Shown one piece after another: positions 18,127 through 26,925 of a stretch of 64,000 bases of DNA (within the stretch, counting starts at the first letter, position 1; the number at the start of each line of letters is the position of its first letter). The translations under genes were made by a program, and so were the position numbers. Under the pieces are notes generated by a model, which was given only the letters and a program-made list of their open reading frames with translations, was not told the origin of the DNA and ran no database searches. This DNA is from Acidobacteriota bacterium (lineage in GTDB: Bacteria; Acidobacteriota; Aminicenantia; Aminicenantales; Saccharicenantaceae). The DNA is taken from contig JAKLEN010000005.1 of NCBI GenBank assembly GCA_022711665.1, positions 64,261-128,260 on the forward strand. Reading direction: 5' to 3'.

Positions 18127-19503
18127 GTGACCGAACGAAAAGCGCCTGTCGCCCTGGTCCTGGCCGCCGTCGTGCTGGCCGCCGCCGCTTGCGCCGGCGG
18201 CGGCCGGGACGATCGCCCCGCCGGCGGGGACGCGGCGGCGCGGCTGGACGCCTATCTCCAGGCCTCGCACGAGCTCGAGCGCTTCAGCGGCAGCGTCCTG
18301 GTCGCCCGCGGCGGCCGGATCGTCCTGCGCCAGGGCTACGGCCTGGCCAATTACGAGCTCGGCGTCCCCAATACCCCCGAAACCAAGTTCCGGCTGGGCT
18401 CCATCACCAAGCAGTTCACGGCCATGATCGTCCTCCAGCTCGAGGCCCGGGGCCTGCTCAAGGTCACGGACACCGTGGCGGCTTTCTTCCCCGATTACCC
18501 GCAGGGCGACCGGATCACCATCCACCACCTGCTGACGCACACGGCCGGCATCCCCAACCTGACCGACTTCCCGGACTACGCCGCCACGATGGCCCTGCCG
18601 ACGACGCCGGCGGAGTCCCTGGCCCGCTTCAAGGACCTGCCCCTGGCCTTCGAGCCGGGCGAACGGTTCTCCTACAGCAACTCCGGCTACATCCTCCTGG
18701 GCGCCATCATCGAGAAGGTCAGCGGCCGGCCCTACGAAGAGTGCCTCCGCGAGAACATCCTCATTCCCCTGGGCATGAACGATACGGGCTACGATCACGC
18801 CGCCACGGTCCTGAAGGGCCGGGCTTCGGGCTATGATTTCGCCGACGACCGCATGGTCAACGCCCCGTACATCGACATGTCCGTGCCGTTCGCCGCCGGG
18901 GCACTCTACTCGACGGTGGACGATCTCTACAAGTGGGACCGGGCGCTCTCGACCGACAGGCTCGTTCCCCGGGCCGTCCTGGACCGGATTTTTACGCCGT
19001 TCAAGGACGGCTACGCCTACGGCTGGCTCGTCGGATCGTCCGCCGGCCGCCGCAACATCCGCCACGGCGGCGGCATCAACGGCTTTTCGACCGACATCTC
19101 CCGGTTCCCGGACGACGACGCCTGCATCATAGTGCTCAACAACTTCAACACCGGCTTCATCTCCGAGATCAGCGACGCCCTGGCCGCCGGCCTCTTCGGC
19201 CAGCCCGTCGAGATCCCGCGGGCCCGGACCGTCGTCGCGCCGCCGGACGAGGTCCTGGACGCCTACGCCGGGCGCTACCAGCCCGACGGCCTGCCGGTAG
19301 TCTTCACCATCACCCGGGACAACGGCCGCCTTTACGTCCAGGTGCCCGGCCAGCCGCGGGCGCCGCTCTGGGCCGAGTCCGAGACGCAGTTCTTCATGAA
19401 GAGCGTCAGCTTCGACCTGACCTTCCATAAGACCGCCGGGCGGGTGACCGATTTCGTCCTCGTCCAGGGGAAGCGCGAGCTCTTCGCCAGGAGGCTGGAA
19501 TGA
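18127..19503 (+). CDS. Serine hydrolase, class C beta-lactamase/DD-peptidase family lipoprotein
   Basis: 458 aa from a GTG start 19 bp behind the receptor gene. A lipoprotein signal ends in LAAAAC (lipidated Cys22). Catalytic motifs of the PF00144 family are present: S92-x-x-K95 in GSITKQFTAM, Y183-S-N in FSYSNSGY, and HGG in RHGGGINGFSTD. It is probably a periplasmic D-amino-acid peptidase or esterase and not a resistance enzyme. Coupled genes for a TonB receptor upstream and an epimerase downstream suggest cleavage of imported peptides. Confidence 0.88.
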   Translation: MTERKAPVALVLAAVVLAAAACAGGGRDDRPAGGDAAARLDAYLQASHELERFSGSVLVARGGRIVLRQGYGLANYELGVPNTPETKFRLGSITKQFTAMIVLQLEARGLLKVTDTVAAFFPDYPQGDRITIHHLLTHTAGIPNLTDFPDYAATMALPTTPAESLARFKDLPLAFEPGERFSYSNSGYILLGAIIEKVSGRPYEECLRENILIPLGMNDTGYDHAATVLKGRASGYDFADDRMVNAPYIDMSVPFAAGALYSTVDDLYKWDRALSTDRLVPRAVLDRIFTPFKDGYAYGWLVGSSAGRRNIRHGGGINGFSTDISRFPDDDACIIVLNNFNTGFISEISDALAAGLFGQPVEIPRARTVVAPPDEVLDAYAGRYQPDGLPVVFTITRDNGRLYVQVPGQPRAPLWAESETQFFMKSVSFDLTFHKTAGRVTDFVLVQGKRELFARRLE

Positions 19504-20720
19504 CCATGATCTCCCGTAAAGACTTCCTGAAGACCCTGGCCCTGGGCTTCGCCGGCGCCGGCGCGCTCGGCCGTCGGGGGCTGGCGGCCGGCCTCGACCA
19601 GGCGGCCGCCGGGGGCCTCGGCCGCCGCGTCAAGATCACCGGGGTCGACATTTACCCGATGGACCTGGCCATCAAGGAGCCGTTCCGGATCGCCATCGGG
19701 ACCATCACCGCCGCCAACGACATCCTCGTCCGCGTCCGGACCGACGCCGGCATCATCGGCATCGGCGAGGCTTGTCCGGCCCCGCCCATCACGGGCGAAA
19801 CGCAGGCCGGCTGCCTGGCCGCGGCCCGGGACATCCGGACCCTGCTCATCGGCCGCGATCCGACGGCCGTCGAGAGCGCCGTCCGGGCTTTCGCCATGTT
19901 CCTGCACACCGCGCCGAGCGTCGTCGCCGCCTACGACATGGCCCTCTACGACATCGTCGGCCAGATGGCCGGCCTGCCTGTCTTCCGGCTCCTGGGCGGG
20001 GACAAGGCCTCTTTCGAGACGGACCGGACCGTCAGCCTGGCGGCTCCGGAGGCCATGGCCGCCAAGGCCAGAGCCTTCCGGGCCCGGGGTTTCCGGACGA
20101 TCAAGGTCAAGGTCGGCCAGGATCCCGCGACGGACGTCGACCGGGTGGCCGCGGTCCGCGAAGCTGTCGGCCCGGAGGCCGGCATCCGCATCGACGCCAA
20201 CCAGGGCTGGAGCGTGCCCCAGGCCGTCTGGGCCCTGCAGAGGATGGAGCCTTTTCGCATCCAGTTCGCGGAACAGCCGGTCGTGGCCTGGGACCTGGCC
20301 GGCCTCAAGGCCGTCAAGGACCGGAGCCCGGTCCCGATCATGGCCGACGAAGCCTGCTTCCGGCCGGAGGACGCCCTGAAGCTGGTCCAGGCCGAGGCCT
20401 GCCACTACATCAATATTAAGCTCATGAAGGCCGGCGGCATCTTCAACTCGGTCAGGATCTCGCACATCGCCGAGAGCGCCAACGTCGCCTGCATGGTCGG
20501 CTGCATGAACGAGAGCCGCGTCGCCCTGACGGCCGCCGTCCACGTCGTGGCCTCGCAGCGCAACATCCTCTTCGCCGACCTCGACGGGAACGAAGAGCAC
20601 CTGGCTGACCCGGTCGTCGACGGCTTCACGATCCGGGACGGAGAGATCATCGTCCCCGAGAAGCCGGGGCTCGGCGTGGACGTCGACCCGGCCTTCCTGA
20701 AGACGCTGAAAAAGATCTGA
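19500..20720 (+). CDS. Dipeptide epimerase-like enolase-superfamily protein with signal sequence
   Basis: 406 aa. The muconate-lactonizing/dipeptide epimerase subgroup is shown by KVKVG (catalytic lysine pair), metal ligands in RIDANQGW, FAEQPV and MADEACF, and the second base in NIKLMKAGG. The known reaction in this subgroup is epimerisation of L-Ala-D/L-Glu or related dipeptides. The N-terminus, SRKDFLKTLALGFAGAGALG, looks like an export signal, perhaps Tat-type, which is unusual since the classic enzymes are cytoplasmic. Its ATG overlaps the stop of the serine hydrolase gene by four bases. Confidence 0.85.
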   Translation: MTMISRKDFLKTLALGFAGAGALGRRGLAAGLDQAAAGGLGRRVKITGVDIYPMDLAIKEPFRIAIGTITAANDILVRVRTDAGIIGIGEACPAPPITGETQAGCLAAARDIRTLLIGRDPTAVESAVRAFAMFLHTAPSVVAAYDMALYDIVGQMAGLPVFRLLGGDKASFETDRTVSLAAPEAMAAKARAFRARGFRTIKVKVGQDPATDVDRVAAVREAVGPEAGIRIDANQGWSVPQAVWALQRMEPFRIQFAEQPVVAWDLAGLKAVKDRSPVPIMADEACFRPEDALKLVQAEACHYINIKLMKAGGIFNSVRISHIAESANVACMVGCMNESRVALTAAVHVVASQRNILFADLDGNEEHLADPVVDGFTIRDGEIIVPEKPGLGVDVDPAFLKTLKKI

Positions 20721-20735
20721 GCGGCCGGCCGGGGC

Positions 20736-21332
20736 CTACTTGGCCTTGTCCGCTGCGGGCTTCTTGACGACCTCCTGGACCTGCGGGAAGATCTTCGGCG
20801 TCGAGTCGTAGGTCTCGACGGAGATCAGGCCCAGGGAAGGCTCCAGCCGGACCTGGGCGTCGTCGTAGAAGCGGCCTTCGCCCTTGCCCTTCTCGTTGAG
20901 CCGGAGCTCGATGGCCATGAAAAGATAACGGCCCCTGGTCTTCTGGTAGCCGGGATCCCACTGCTGCCGATTCATGAACAGGAGGACCTTCTTGCCATTC
21001 TCCGCGGGCACGGTCACGGCGGCGTGGATGGGGATGTTGAAGCCGCGGGCGTACATGAACCGGACGACGCCTTTATCGGCCTTGTCGAAGGCGGCCAGGT
21101 AGCCGTCCGTTCCTCCCTGTTCGAAGGCCTGCTGGAAGGCCCGGATCTCCTCAGGGGAAGTCCAGCCCTTGACCTCGATCTGGATCTTGATGAGAGGCGG
21201 CTCGACCGGCGCCTTTCCGGTCAGCATCTGGGCCCTGAAGACGGTCGTCTCGCCGTCGGGCGGGGCGGCGAATGCGGCCGCGACGGCGCAGGCCGCGAGA
21301 ACGGCGATGACCAGGGGCAGCGGGGATCTCAT
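20736..21332 (-). CDS. Secreted protein of unknown function
   Basis: 198 aa, start ATG 21332 behind GGGAGG. A cleavable signal peptide is followed by a soluble domain (IKIQIEVKGWTSPEEIRAF and FMAIELRLNEKGKGEG). I do not recognise the family. It converges on the epimerase gene with 15 bp between the stops. Confidence 0.65.
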   Translation of the reverse strand: MRSPLPLVIAVLAACAVAAAFAAPPDGETTVFRAQMLTGKAPVEPPLIKIQIEVKGWTSPEEIRAFQQAFEQGGTDGYLAAFDKADKGVVRFMYARGFNIPIHAAVTVPAENGKKVLLFMNRQQWDPGYQKTRGRYLFMAIELRLNEKGKGEGRFYDDAQVRLEPSLGLISVETYDSTPKIFPQVQEVVKKPAADKAK

Positions 21333-21551
21333 GGCGGCGTTCCTCCCTTGTTGATTTTACGAGGGCCTATCATGCCCGCAGACCCGCCGCGATGTCAAAC
21401 GGTTACTTCGGGCTTGCCGCCAGGATGACCTGGGCCTCGTCGTTGGCCCGGACGCGGGGGCCGGGACGCGAGGGGCGGGTGAGCGGGCCGCCGGGACGGG
21501 GCCGCGCCCCTATGGCCCGCGGGCGTGGTATAGTTATGCGGGGAGGAAACC

Positions 21552-21806
21552 ATGAAGCTTTCGAGATCGACGACCGTTTTCGTCAACGTCGCCCTGATCC
21601 TGCTCATCGCCCTGCTGGCCAAGGCACTGCTGACCGCTCCGGCCAGCGCCCGGGCCGACGTCGGCCGCGAATACAAGGTCGTGGCCTACCCGTCGACGGG
21701 CCAGAACGTCGAGCAGATGCTCAACCAGTACGCCGGCGAGGGCTGGCGTTTCGTCTTCGCCTTCGAGTTCGGCCGCCTGCCGTACAGCCTGATCTTCGAG
21801 CGCTGA
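21552..21806 (+). CDS. Small DUF4177-like secreted or anchored protein
   Basis: 84 aa behind a strong site (GGGAGGAAACC). One hydrophobic N-terminal segment (VNVALILLIALLAKALL) is followed by a short beta-alpha-beta domain, YKVVAYP...VEQMLNQYAGEGWRFVFAF...LIFER, the pattern of the DUF4177 family. Function unknown. It stands alone between convergent minus-strand genes. Confidence 0.65.
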   Translation: MKLSRSTTVFVNVALILLIALLAKALLTAPASARADVGREYKVVAYPSTGQNVEQMLNQYAGEGWRFVFAFEFGRLPYSLIFER

Positions 21807-21844
21807 GAGCACGTCCCCTCCGGCCGAAGCTCGAGGGGCCGCCC

Positions 21845-23320
21845 CTACCTCGCCAGGAAAGGGTTGTCGGCCTTTTCGTTCCCTATCGTGGTCGTCCTGC
21901 CATGCCCCGGGCAGACCACGGTGTCATCGGGCAGGGTCAGGAGCTTGGCCCGGATGACCTTGATCATGGCCGCCAGGGCTTCGTCCCGCCGGACGCTCTC
22001 TTCGTGCTCAACGCGCCCGATGTCGCCGCGATAGAGGGTGTCGCCGGAGAAAAGGACCTTGCCGACGAGGAAGCAGAGGCTCTCCGGGGAATGGCCGGGT
22101 GTTTGGACAACCCGGACGCGGAAGCCGTCGAATTCGAGGACTTCGTCGTTCCGGAGGAAGCGGTCAGGGGCCTGGGGCAGGCGGCGGCGGGCGGCCGCGG
22201 GGGCGAAGACGGGAGCCCGCAGGAGCGCGGCATAGAAAGCGTCGGCCCCGAAGTGGTCAAAGTGGTCGTGCGTGTTCAGGATGGCCCGGACATTGAGCCC
22301 CTGTTCGCGGACGAAATCCTCGAGGCGGGCGTCCTTGGCACCCGGGTCGATGAGGATCGCGTCCCGCGTCCGCGGGCTGAAGATGATGTAGGCATTGACG
22401 TAGATCTTCAGCGTCCCGGCCGGCTCCGGCTGATAGGCCAGGGCGAAACGGCGGACGCGCAGGGCGTCTTCCTCCGGGACGGGGATGTCCTCGAACAGGA
22501 TCCCTTCGATGGGGCGGCCCAAAGCCTTGAAAAGCCTTTCCTTGAGCTCCAGGTTAAGCGATTCATCGAGACCCTGCCGCTCGGCCTGCTCGAGGAAAGC
22601 CTGGGCCACGGCGTACTGGCGGGCGATATACGAGATGGCGATGAGGTTGTTGTAGGCATCGGCGTGCCGTGGATCGATCCGGACCGCCTCCTCGTAGCGG
22701 CGGAAGGCTTCCGGGGTCCTTTGGAGCCGGAAGAGGATATTGCCCAGGAAATATGTGTAATGCGCCTTGACGCGCCCAAAGGCGGCCTCTTTTTCGGCCA
22801 CGGCCTTCTCCGCCTGGAAGGCCTCGTTCTCGACCTCTCTTTTGTCCCATTCGATGGAGCGCCTGTTCCGGCAGGGCTCCGAGGTGTGGTCGGCCGCCTC
22901 CCACATGGCGTCGAGGGAAGCCCGCAATTCCCCGAGCTTGGCTATCTTGCGCTGTTCGGCCCGCTCTCCGAGGACCTTCATGAGATCGAGATGGGCCAAG
23001 GCCAGCTCCATCTGCTCCAGGGAGGCAGCGTAATCCCGGCGCAGGAAGAGGATGTTGGCCAGGTAGTAGCGGGCGTAAGCGTGACTCGGGAACTTGTCGA
23101 CGCAGCCGGCAAAGGCCTTTTCGGCCTTGTCCAGACGGCCGGCGGCGAAATCCCTCAGGCCCGCGGCAAAAGACGAGCTCGCCGCGCCGAGCTTCGACAG
23201 AGCCTTGTCCAGGTCATCGTCCTTCTGGCCCCGGAGCGGCGCGACTATGAGGATCGTGGCGAAGAAGCAGGCGAAGAAGGATGGCAGGAACCTGGGCGGA
23301 TTCAGGGTTTCGGTTCCCAT
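21845..23320 (-). CDS. TPR protein fused to a metallo-beta-lactamase-fold hydrolase, secreted
   Basis: 491 aa from ATG 23320, preceded by AAGAAG and starting a signal peptide (FFACFFATILIVAPLRG); the frame stays open upstream but without a site. Residues ~30-270 form TPR-like helices (AYARYYLANILFLRRDYAASL, YFLGNILFRLQRTPEAFRRY). The C-terminal third is an MBL-fold hydrolase of the glyoxalase II/Rv-type group, with THDHFDHFGADAF (HxHxDH), TPGHSPESLCF and VCPGHGRTTTIG. This probably makes it a zinc hydrolase in the periplasm with a protein-binding arm. The substrate is unknown. Confidence 0.82.
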   Translation of the reverse strand: MGTETLNPPRFLPSFFACFFATILIVAPLRGQKDDDLDKALSKLGAASSSFAAGLRDFAAGRLDKAEKAFAGCVDKFPSHAYARYYLANILFLRRDYAASLEQMELALAHLDLMKVLGERAEQRKIAKLGELRASLDAMWEAADHTSEPCRNRRSIEWDKREVENEAFQAEKAVAEKEAAFGRVKAHYTYFLGNILFRLQRTPEAFRRYEEAVRIDPRHADAYNNLIAISYIARQYAVAQAFLEQAERQGLDESLNLELKERLFKALGRPIEGILFEDIPVPEEDALRVRRFALAYQPEPAGTLKIYVNAYIIFSPRTRDAILIDPGAKDARLEDFVREQGLNVRAILNTHDHFDHFGADAFYAALLRAPVFAPAAARRRLPQAPDRFLRNDEVLEFDGFRVRVVQTPGHSPESLCFLVGKVLFSGDTLYRGDIGRVEHEESVRRDEALAAMIKVIRAKLLTLPDDTVVCPGHGRTTTIGNEKADNPFLAR

Positions 23321-23516
23321 CTTCTTGTCTCTACGATGAGTGGAGCAATATGCGTGCCAGGCATATGGCGCTTCAGGAGCTATCTCCCTGTTTCTGCAAG
23401 TCGTAGAAAAGAAACGCGATGGCCAGGTCACGGGTTTAAGCCGGCTGCGGTCCATTCAGGGAGCTCTGTAAAATAAATTGACCCGAGCCGGCAATGCGGA
23501 GTTTCACTCGCCACAC

Positions 23517-24053
23517 TCATTTCTTCGCTTTTCCGCCTAGCCAGGAAAATGACCGGACTAATGATAGGAAGTCCTTCTCGTACTTTGGGCTCTCTTCTTT
23601 CGGCCCATTTAGGACGAGTATTAAATAGAAGGGGGAATCCTCGTCAGGATCGAGAAAACAAACATAGTCAGTCGTCTTATCATCATATGAATATTTCTTG
23701 GACAAGATTTTATAGGCCGGTTCGCTTATTGTAAATTCTTGTAGTTCGAGCTTCTGATGCTGCTTGTTGTAGTCCGCGACGTCAGAGTCCATCTTCTGCT
23801 GCAGAGTCTCTCCTCTTTTGGTGTTTATCGTAATGTGCATAACAACCGACGATTTTTCGAAGCTCTTTTTCCCCAAGCAGAAATAGATATTCATGCGATA
23901 TCGATATGCATCTTCCGTATGGCCCGTCCAGCCCTTCGGTTCCCTTACATTGAACATCCAACCATTCCCAAAGATAAGCAACTCGTCCATTTGTGAAGAA
24001 CCTGCCGACACGGCAAGAAAGAAGATTATGATGGACCAAAGGCCTTTTTTCAT
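23517..24053 (-). CDS. Secreted protein of unknown function, AT-richer than surroundings
   Basis: 178 aa. A signal peptide (MKKGLWSIIIFFLAVSAGSS) precedes a soluble domain with FNVREPKGWTG, VVMHITINTKRGE and a C-terminal SLVRSFSWLG. It reads like the small lipoprotein-type PsbP/DUF1795 fold, but I cannot assign it. Base composition is clearly lower in GC than the neighbours. It lies downstream of the 3' end of tRNA-Sec on the same strand, so read-through from the tRNA promoter could reach it. Probably acquired. Confidence 0.65.
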   Translation of the reverse strand: MKKGLWSIIIFFLAVSAGSSQMDELLIFGNGWMFNVREPKGWTGHTEDAYRYRMNIYFCLGKKSFEKSSVVMHITINTKRGETLQQKMDSDVADYNKQHQKLELQEFTISEPAYKILSKKYSYDDKTTDYVCFLDPDEDSPFYLILVLNGPKEESPKYEKDFLSLVRSFSWLGGKAKK

Positions 24054-24366
24054 TGATCCTCCTCCTATGACGCAGGCTGTGCAGTTTCGCTATTGGGATG
24101 ACTGGGCCCGGCCAGATTATCGATGAATATTACGAATCCTGAAGCCCACGCCGAGGGCAAGACCGAAAGGACTATCAGGCCAGTTCCGATCCCCATCTTC
24201 ATCAGCACCTCTGCCGCGGTGTGACAACTATGAGGACATGATATGTATGGAGGACGGATTAATCAACTTATAGAATGAGAAAAAGCGCGCCTTGACCGAA
24301 GAGCGCCTTATCTATCAGGCCTCCTAGGCATGCCGGACGAGTCAACGGATAATAAAAATAAGCGAG
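24054..24366. other. Intergenic stretch without a gene
   Basis: 313 bp between the small secreted-protein gene and the tRNA-Sec 3' end. It is fairly AT-rich, with GGAGGAGGATC just before the gene start. I see no ORF, strong hairpin or repeat here, and it does not share the arm sequence found left of the two tRNA halves. Confidence 0.5.
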
Positions 24367-24461
24367 TGGCGGGAAGGTGTGGGAGTCGAACCCACCCGGG
24401 ACGTTTATAGCCCCATACCGGATTTGAAGTCCGGAAGGATCACCGGATCCTTCACCCTCCC
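24367..24461 (-). tRNA. selC: tRNA-Sec (anticodon TCA)
   Basis: 95 nt on the minus strand, the size of E. coli selC. A long acceptor stem pairs GGGAGGGTG (24461-24453) with CACCTTCCC (24379-24371, one G-T wobble). There is an extended D arm (GGATCCGGTGATCC), an anticodon loop CTTCAAA with TCA at 24427-24425, a long variable arm, a T loop GTTCGACTC, discriminator G and an encoded CCA (24369-24367). It decodes UGA as selenocysteine together with SelA, SelB and SelD at 38-43 kb. The part 5' of the anticodon loop is repeated twice further right. Confidence 0.96.
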
Positions 24462-24474
24462 GGCGTGCCGAACG

Positions 24475-24503
24475 ATGGTAGCCCCTCAGCGACGAGGTGT
24501 CAA
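24475..24503 (-). promoter_or_regulatory. tRNA-Sec promoter
   Basis: On the minus strand TTGACA (24503-24498), 17-bp spacer and TACCAT (24480-24475) lie about 14 bp before the tRNA 5' end. The same two hexamers with the same spacing recur at 27005-26977 in front of the first tRNA half. Confidence 0.8.
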
Positions 24504-24533
24504 GGTACCGAGGGCAGATCTATGGCGCTATGA

Positions 24534-25817
24534 TCATGGATTGGGGAGAATATGGCGGACGACGGCCTTGTCGGTCGGTTTCGAGACGGCCGAGACCGGC
24601 GGCTTCTGGATCGGGACGGTCATCTCGGCGCTCCCGGCCTTGCTCGTGATCTTGAGGCCGACCGTGCCCTTTTGTTTCAGCCATTCGGCGGGGATAGTGA
24701 TCTTGACCTTGTCCGGGCCGATGACGGCCGAATCGACGGGGGTCCATTGCTTGGGCCCTCCCTCGGAGGCGGCCGGGGCCGTCGAACCGGCCGGGATCGT
24801 GACCTTCCTGCCGACCAGGGTCGAGCCCGTCCCGCCCGCGCCGGCGACCGGCTTGACCGTGGCCGGCCCGGCTGGCTGGTTTCCCTGGCTCCCCATCTCG
24901 TAGATGTGTCCCACTCGGACCTCCGCTTTGTCGATCTGGAGGCCTTCGTAAGCCAGAACGATCGTGGCGGCGGGAGCGCCGATGAACAGTCCCTTCGGCG
25001 TGACGTCCTTGATCTTCGGCGGGCCGTAGACCCAAAGGGTGGCCGGGACGCAGGGACTGCCCTGCGGGTCCCTGATCGTGACCTTGTGCTGTCCGGGGAC
25101 GCTCAGAAAGCCGGCCGGAACGCCGGCCGTGATGAGGCAGGCGGGCGCCGCCTGGTCGTTCGTCACCGGCCAATCCGTCCCGTCGACGACGACGACCGAG
25201 CCGGGGGAATAATATCCGCAGACGCGGAGAGGGGAAGGGTTGGACTCGTTGACCACATAATAGGCGGGGTAGAGTGACTTGGCATAGCAGACGGGGCCGT
25301 CCAGGTAGGTTCTCACGGGAACGGGGAAGACGGCCGACCGGGTCTTTTCCTGGATCAGCATGTCCCCGGTCTGTCCGTCCCATTTCCCTTTGACCATGAT
25401 GAACTCGAGCTGCCCTTCTGTCGAGCACCAGCGCGCTTTAGGCAGCCAGACCCGAATGGACTCGTTCCAGTCGTAAGCGCAGTGCCCGTTCTCGATGGGG
25501 AAGTTCGGGTAGCCGTCGCCGCGGAGGTTGTTGTAGAGCCCCTGCCACGGCTCGCCGGTCCCCGAGCGCCGCACGTAGAGCAGGATCTGCCGCGCGTCCC
25601 AGCGGTTCTCGGCCCCGATGGCCAGGTCCTTGCCTGTCAGGAAGATCTCAATTTCGCCGCCCTCCTTGGTCACCTTGATCTGATTCGGGTGGGCGGCCTG
25701 GAAGACGGGTTTGGCGAAGTTGTCCTCGCCTGCGGCCGCTCCGGGCCGGGCCTCGGCCAGCGAGACGACCGCGAAAGAGAAAGCCAGCAGGGCCGCGAGC
25801 ATCCGGCGCACTTTCAT
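24534..25817 (-). CDS. Secreted protein with Ig/IPT-like C-terminal region, unknown function
   Basis: 427 aa from ATG 25817, behind GAGGAGG; two residues longer from a GTG. A signal peptide (MLAALLAFSFAVVSLAEA) is followed by a Trp- and Cys-containing N-terminal half (YAYDWNES-type segments, VWLPKARWCSTEG). Then come beta-rich, IPT/TIG-like segments (PPKIKDVTPKGLFIGAPAAT) and a Gly/Ala/Pro-rich linker before the end. It is probably an exported binding or surface protein. It ends 30 bp short of the tRNA-Sec -35 and lies inside putative cassette A, with its own promoter at 25857-25886. Confidence 0.65.
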   Translation of the reverse strand: MKVRRMLAALLAFSFAVVSLAEARPGAAAGEDNFAKPVFQAAHPNQIKVTKEGGEIEIFLTGKDLAIGAENRWDARQILLYVRRSGTGEPWQGLYNNLRGDGYPNFPIENGHCAYDWNESIRVWLPKARWCSTEGQLEFIMVKGKWDGQTGDMLIQEKTRSAVFPVPVRTYLDGPVCYAKSLYPAYYVVNESNPSPLRVCGYYSPGSVVVVDGTDWPVTNDQAAPACLITAGVPAGFLSVPGQHKVTIRDPQGSPCVPATLWVYGPPKIKDVTPKGLFIGAPAATIVLAYEGLQIDKAEVRVGHIYEMGSQGNQPAGPATVKPVAGAGGTGSTLVGRKVTIPAGSTAPAASEGGPKQWTPVDSAVIGPDKVKITIPAEWLKQKGTVGLKITSKAGSAEMTVPIQKPPVSAVSKPTDKAVVRHILPNP

Positions 25818-25856
25818 GTTCACCCTCCTCTGCGGCGGTGGGGAGACTTGCTTCGC

Positions 25857-25886
25857 ATCTTATCAGCTCCGTGTTCCGGCCGTCAA
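25857..25886 (-). promoter_or_regulatory. Promoter of the secreted protein gene, part of a repeated block
   Basis: Minus strand TTGACG (25886-25881), 18-bp spacer, TAAGAT (25862-25857), 40 bp before ATG 25817. The block 25855-25889 matches 32307-32341 upstream of the cupin gene at 30 of 35 positions, including the spacer. Confidence 0.6.
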
Positions 25887-26012
25887 TCGGCCGGCGGCTT
25901 GCGCGCCCGGCCGGCACGGTGGCAAAGGGCAGGGTAGTGAGGCAAGGACCGTAGCAGGGCGGAGGCAGACTGGCCCGCCGTGTCACACCGGCCAGAACTG
26001 TCCGTGGCTGCC

Positions 26013-26639
26013 TTATTGGTTTCCCAGATCGTCAAGATCGCCAACCAAGTCGATCCAGATCATAGAGATCCCCTTCGTCTCATAGATGACATTCATGATG
26101 AATTGTTTCTCTCCCGTATCTAACGTGAAGAAGGGTTCCTCGATGTCGTAGGGGATCATCGCCCAATAATAGGACAGTTCCCGGGCTTTTGCTTTCCTTA
26201 TGATGGCACTCTTCAATTCTGGATGCGATTTCCAAAGGACCTCCCAGAACGCTTCTCTGGCGGGTTCTGTTCTCAGAACGCCGCCCGGGACGACGAGGGG
26301 TTTGGACGTCTGGACCATCAGCATAAAGCGTCCGGTGTCTCCGAAACGTTTGTCTGCCGCCGTATCGATCTCCTTCCATAGCATCGGGCCAACGGTGATC
26401 AGGTTTCCGCTAAACCAGGGCGGCACCTTCTTCGAATCTTGCAGCATCTGCATGAGCCAGGACTGTACCTGTTCGTTGACAGCCTGCGATGCACGCTTGT
26501 ACGTAACGCCAGCGGGAACATCCTGCCGATTCCATCGAACGTCTGACGCTGATGTGAGGACAGAGAGGGAATAGGACGATTGCGTTGCCAAGAGTGAGGA
26601 TATGCCAAACAATGCCAACAATCCTCGGAGTTTTGTCAT
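26013..26639 (-). CDS. Secreted protein of unknown function
   Basis: 208 aa from ATG 26639 (MTKLRGLLALFGISS), preferred because GGAGGGG stands just upstream; an in-frame ATG at 26657 lies before that site. A signal peptide leads into a domain with VGPMLWKEIDTAADKRF and SYYWAMIPYDIEEPFF. I do not recognise the family. It is the first gene of putative cassette A counted from its right end, about 290 bp downstream of the first displaced tRNA half, whose promoter could transcribe it. Codon use is less GC-rich than in the core operons. Confidence 0.65.
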   Translation of the reverse strand: MTKLRGLLALFGISSLLATQSSYSLSVLTSASDVRWNRQDVPAGVTYKRASQAVNEQVQSWLMQMLQDSKKVPPWFSGNLITVGPMLWKEIDTAADKRFGDTGRFMLMVQTSKPLVVPGGVLRTEPAREAFWEVLWKSHPELKSAIIRKAKARELSYYWAMIPYDIEEPFFTLDTGEKQFIMNVIYETKGISMIWIDLVGDLDDLGNQ

Positions 26640-26767
26640 TGAAGCCCTCCCCTCCAATGGGTGCCTTGTTGGCAGATGGCATCAGGCTAGCATAGACCGG
26701 CAAGGAAAGAAAGCGTGTACAAGGTATCTCTCAGGCTGTGCGGACCACTCCGCCGCGTAACACGATC

Positions 26768-26873
26768 CCAATTAATTGTGCAAGGATTGTGCAAACCCTT
26801 GCCTAAAACAACTCAGTCCAGATAGATCAGGCTAAAACCATCAAGATCGGTAAGTGCAAGAAAACCAAACTAG
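26768..26873. repeat. Right-end arm of cassette A (matches 28565-28675)
   Basis: Shared with 28565-28675: two nearby TGTGCA motifs (ATTGTGCAAGGATTGTGCAA here), CTCAGTC, and ATCAAGATCGGTAAGTGCAAGAAAA. The match stops short of the tRNA half, with a poorly matching stretch of about 50 bp between. The paired TGTGCA motifs look like recombinase arm sites. The intact tRNA-Sec has no such sequence on its left flank. Confidence 0.6.
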
Positions 26874-26925
26874 AAACAGTCCAACAGGGAAGAACAGGCA
26901 AGTGGCGATTTCGCTCTGGGGCGCT

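Larger units (their letters stand above)
24423..26925. mobile_element. Putative integrative cassette A in tRNA-Sec (about 2.5 kb)
   Basis: The unit runs from the 40-bp core in the intact tRNA (24423-24462) to its near-identical copy at 26926 (39/40). It would have brought the present tRNA 5' half and promoter at its left end, and it carries two secreted-protein genes on the minus strand. Its right end (26768-26873) resembles that of the neighbouring unit. No integrase or transposase gene lies inside, so it would be non-autonomous. The boundaries are inferred from the repeats. Confidence 0.55.

Noticed and set aside
18127-19503. An antibiotic-resistance beta-lactamase
   Set aside because: The SxxK/YxN family is broad; lipoprotein signal and operon with a TonB receptor and epimerase argue for peptide metabolism.
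26898-26925. A decayed tRNA-Sec 3' end next to copy 2 (AGTGGCG resembles the CCA end)
   Set aside because: The distance to the anticodon loop is far too short and no T-arm sequence is present; a 7-bp match is not meaningful.
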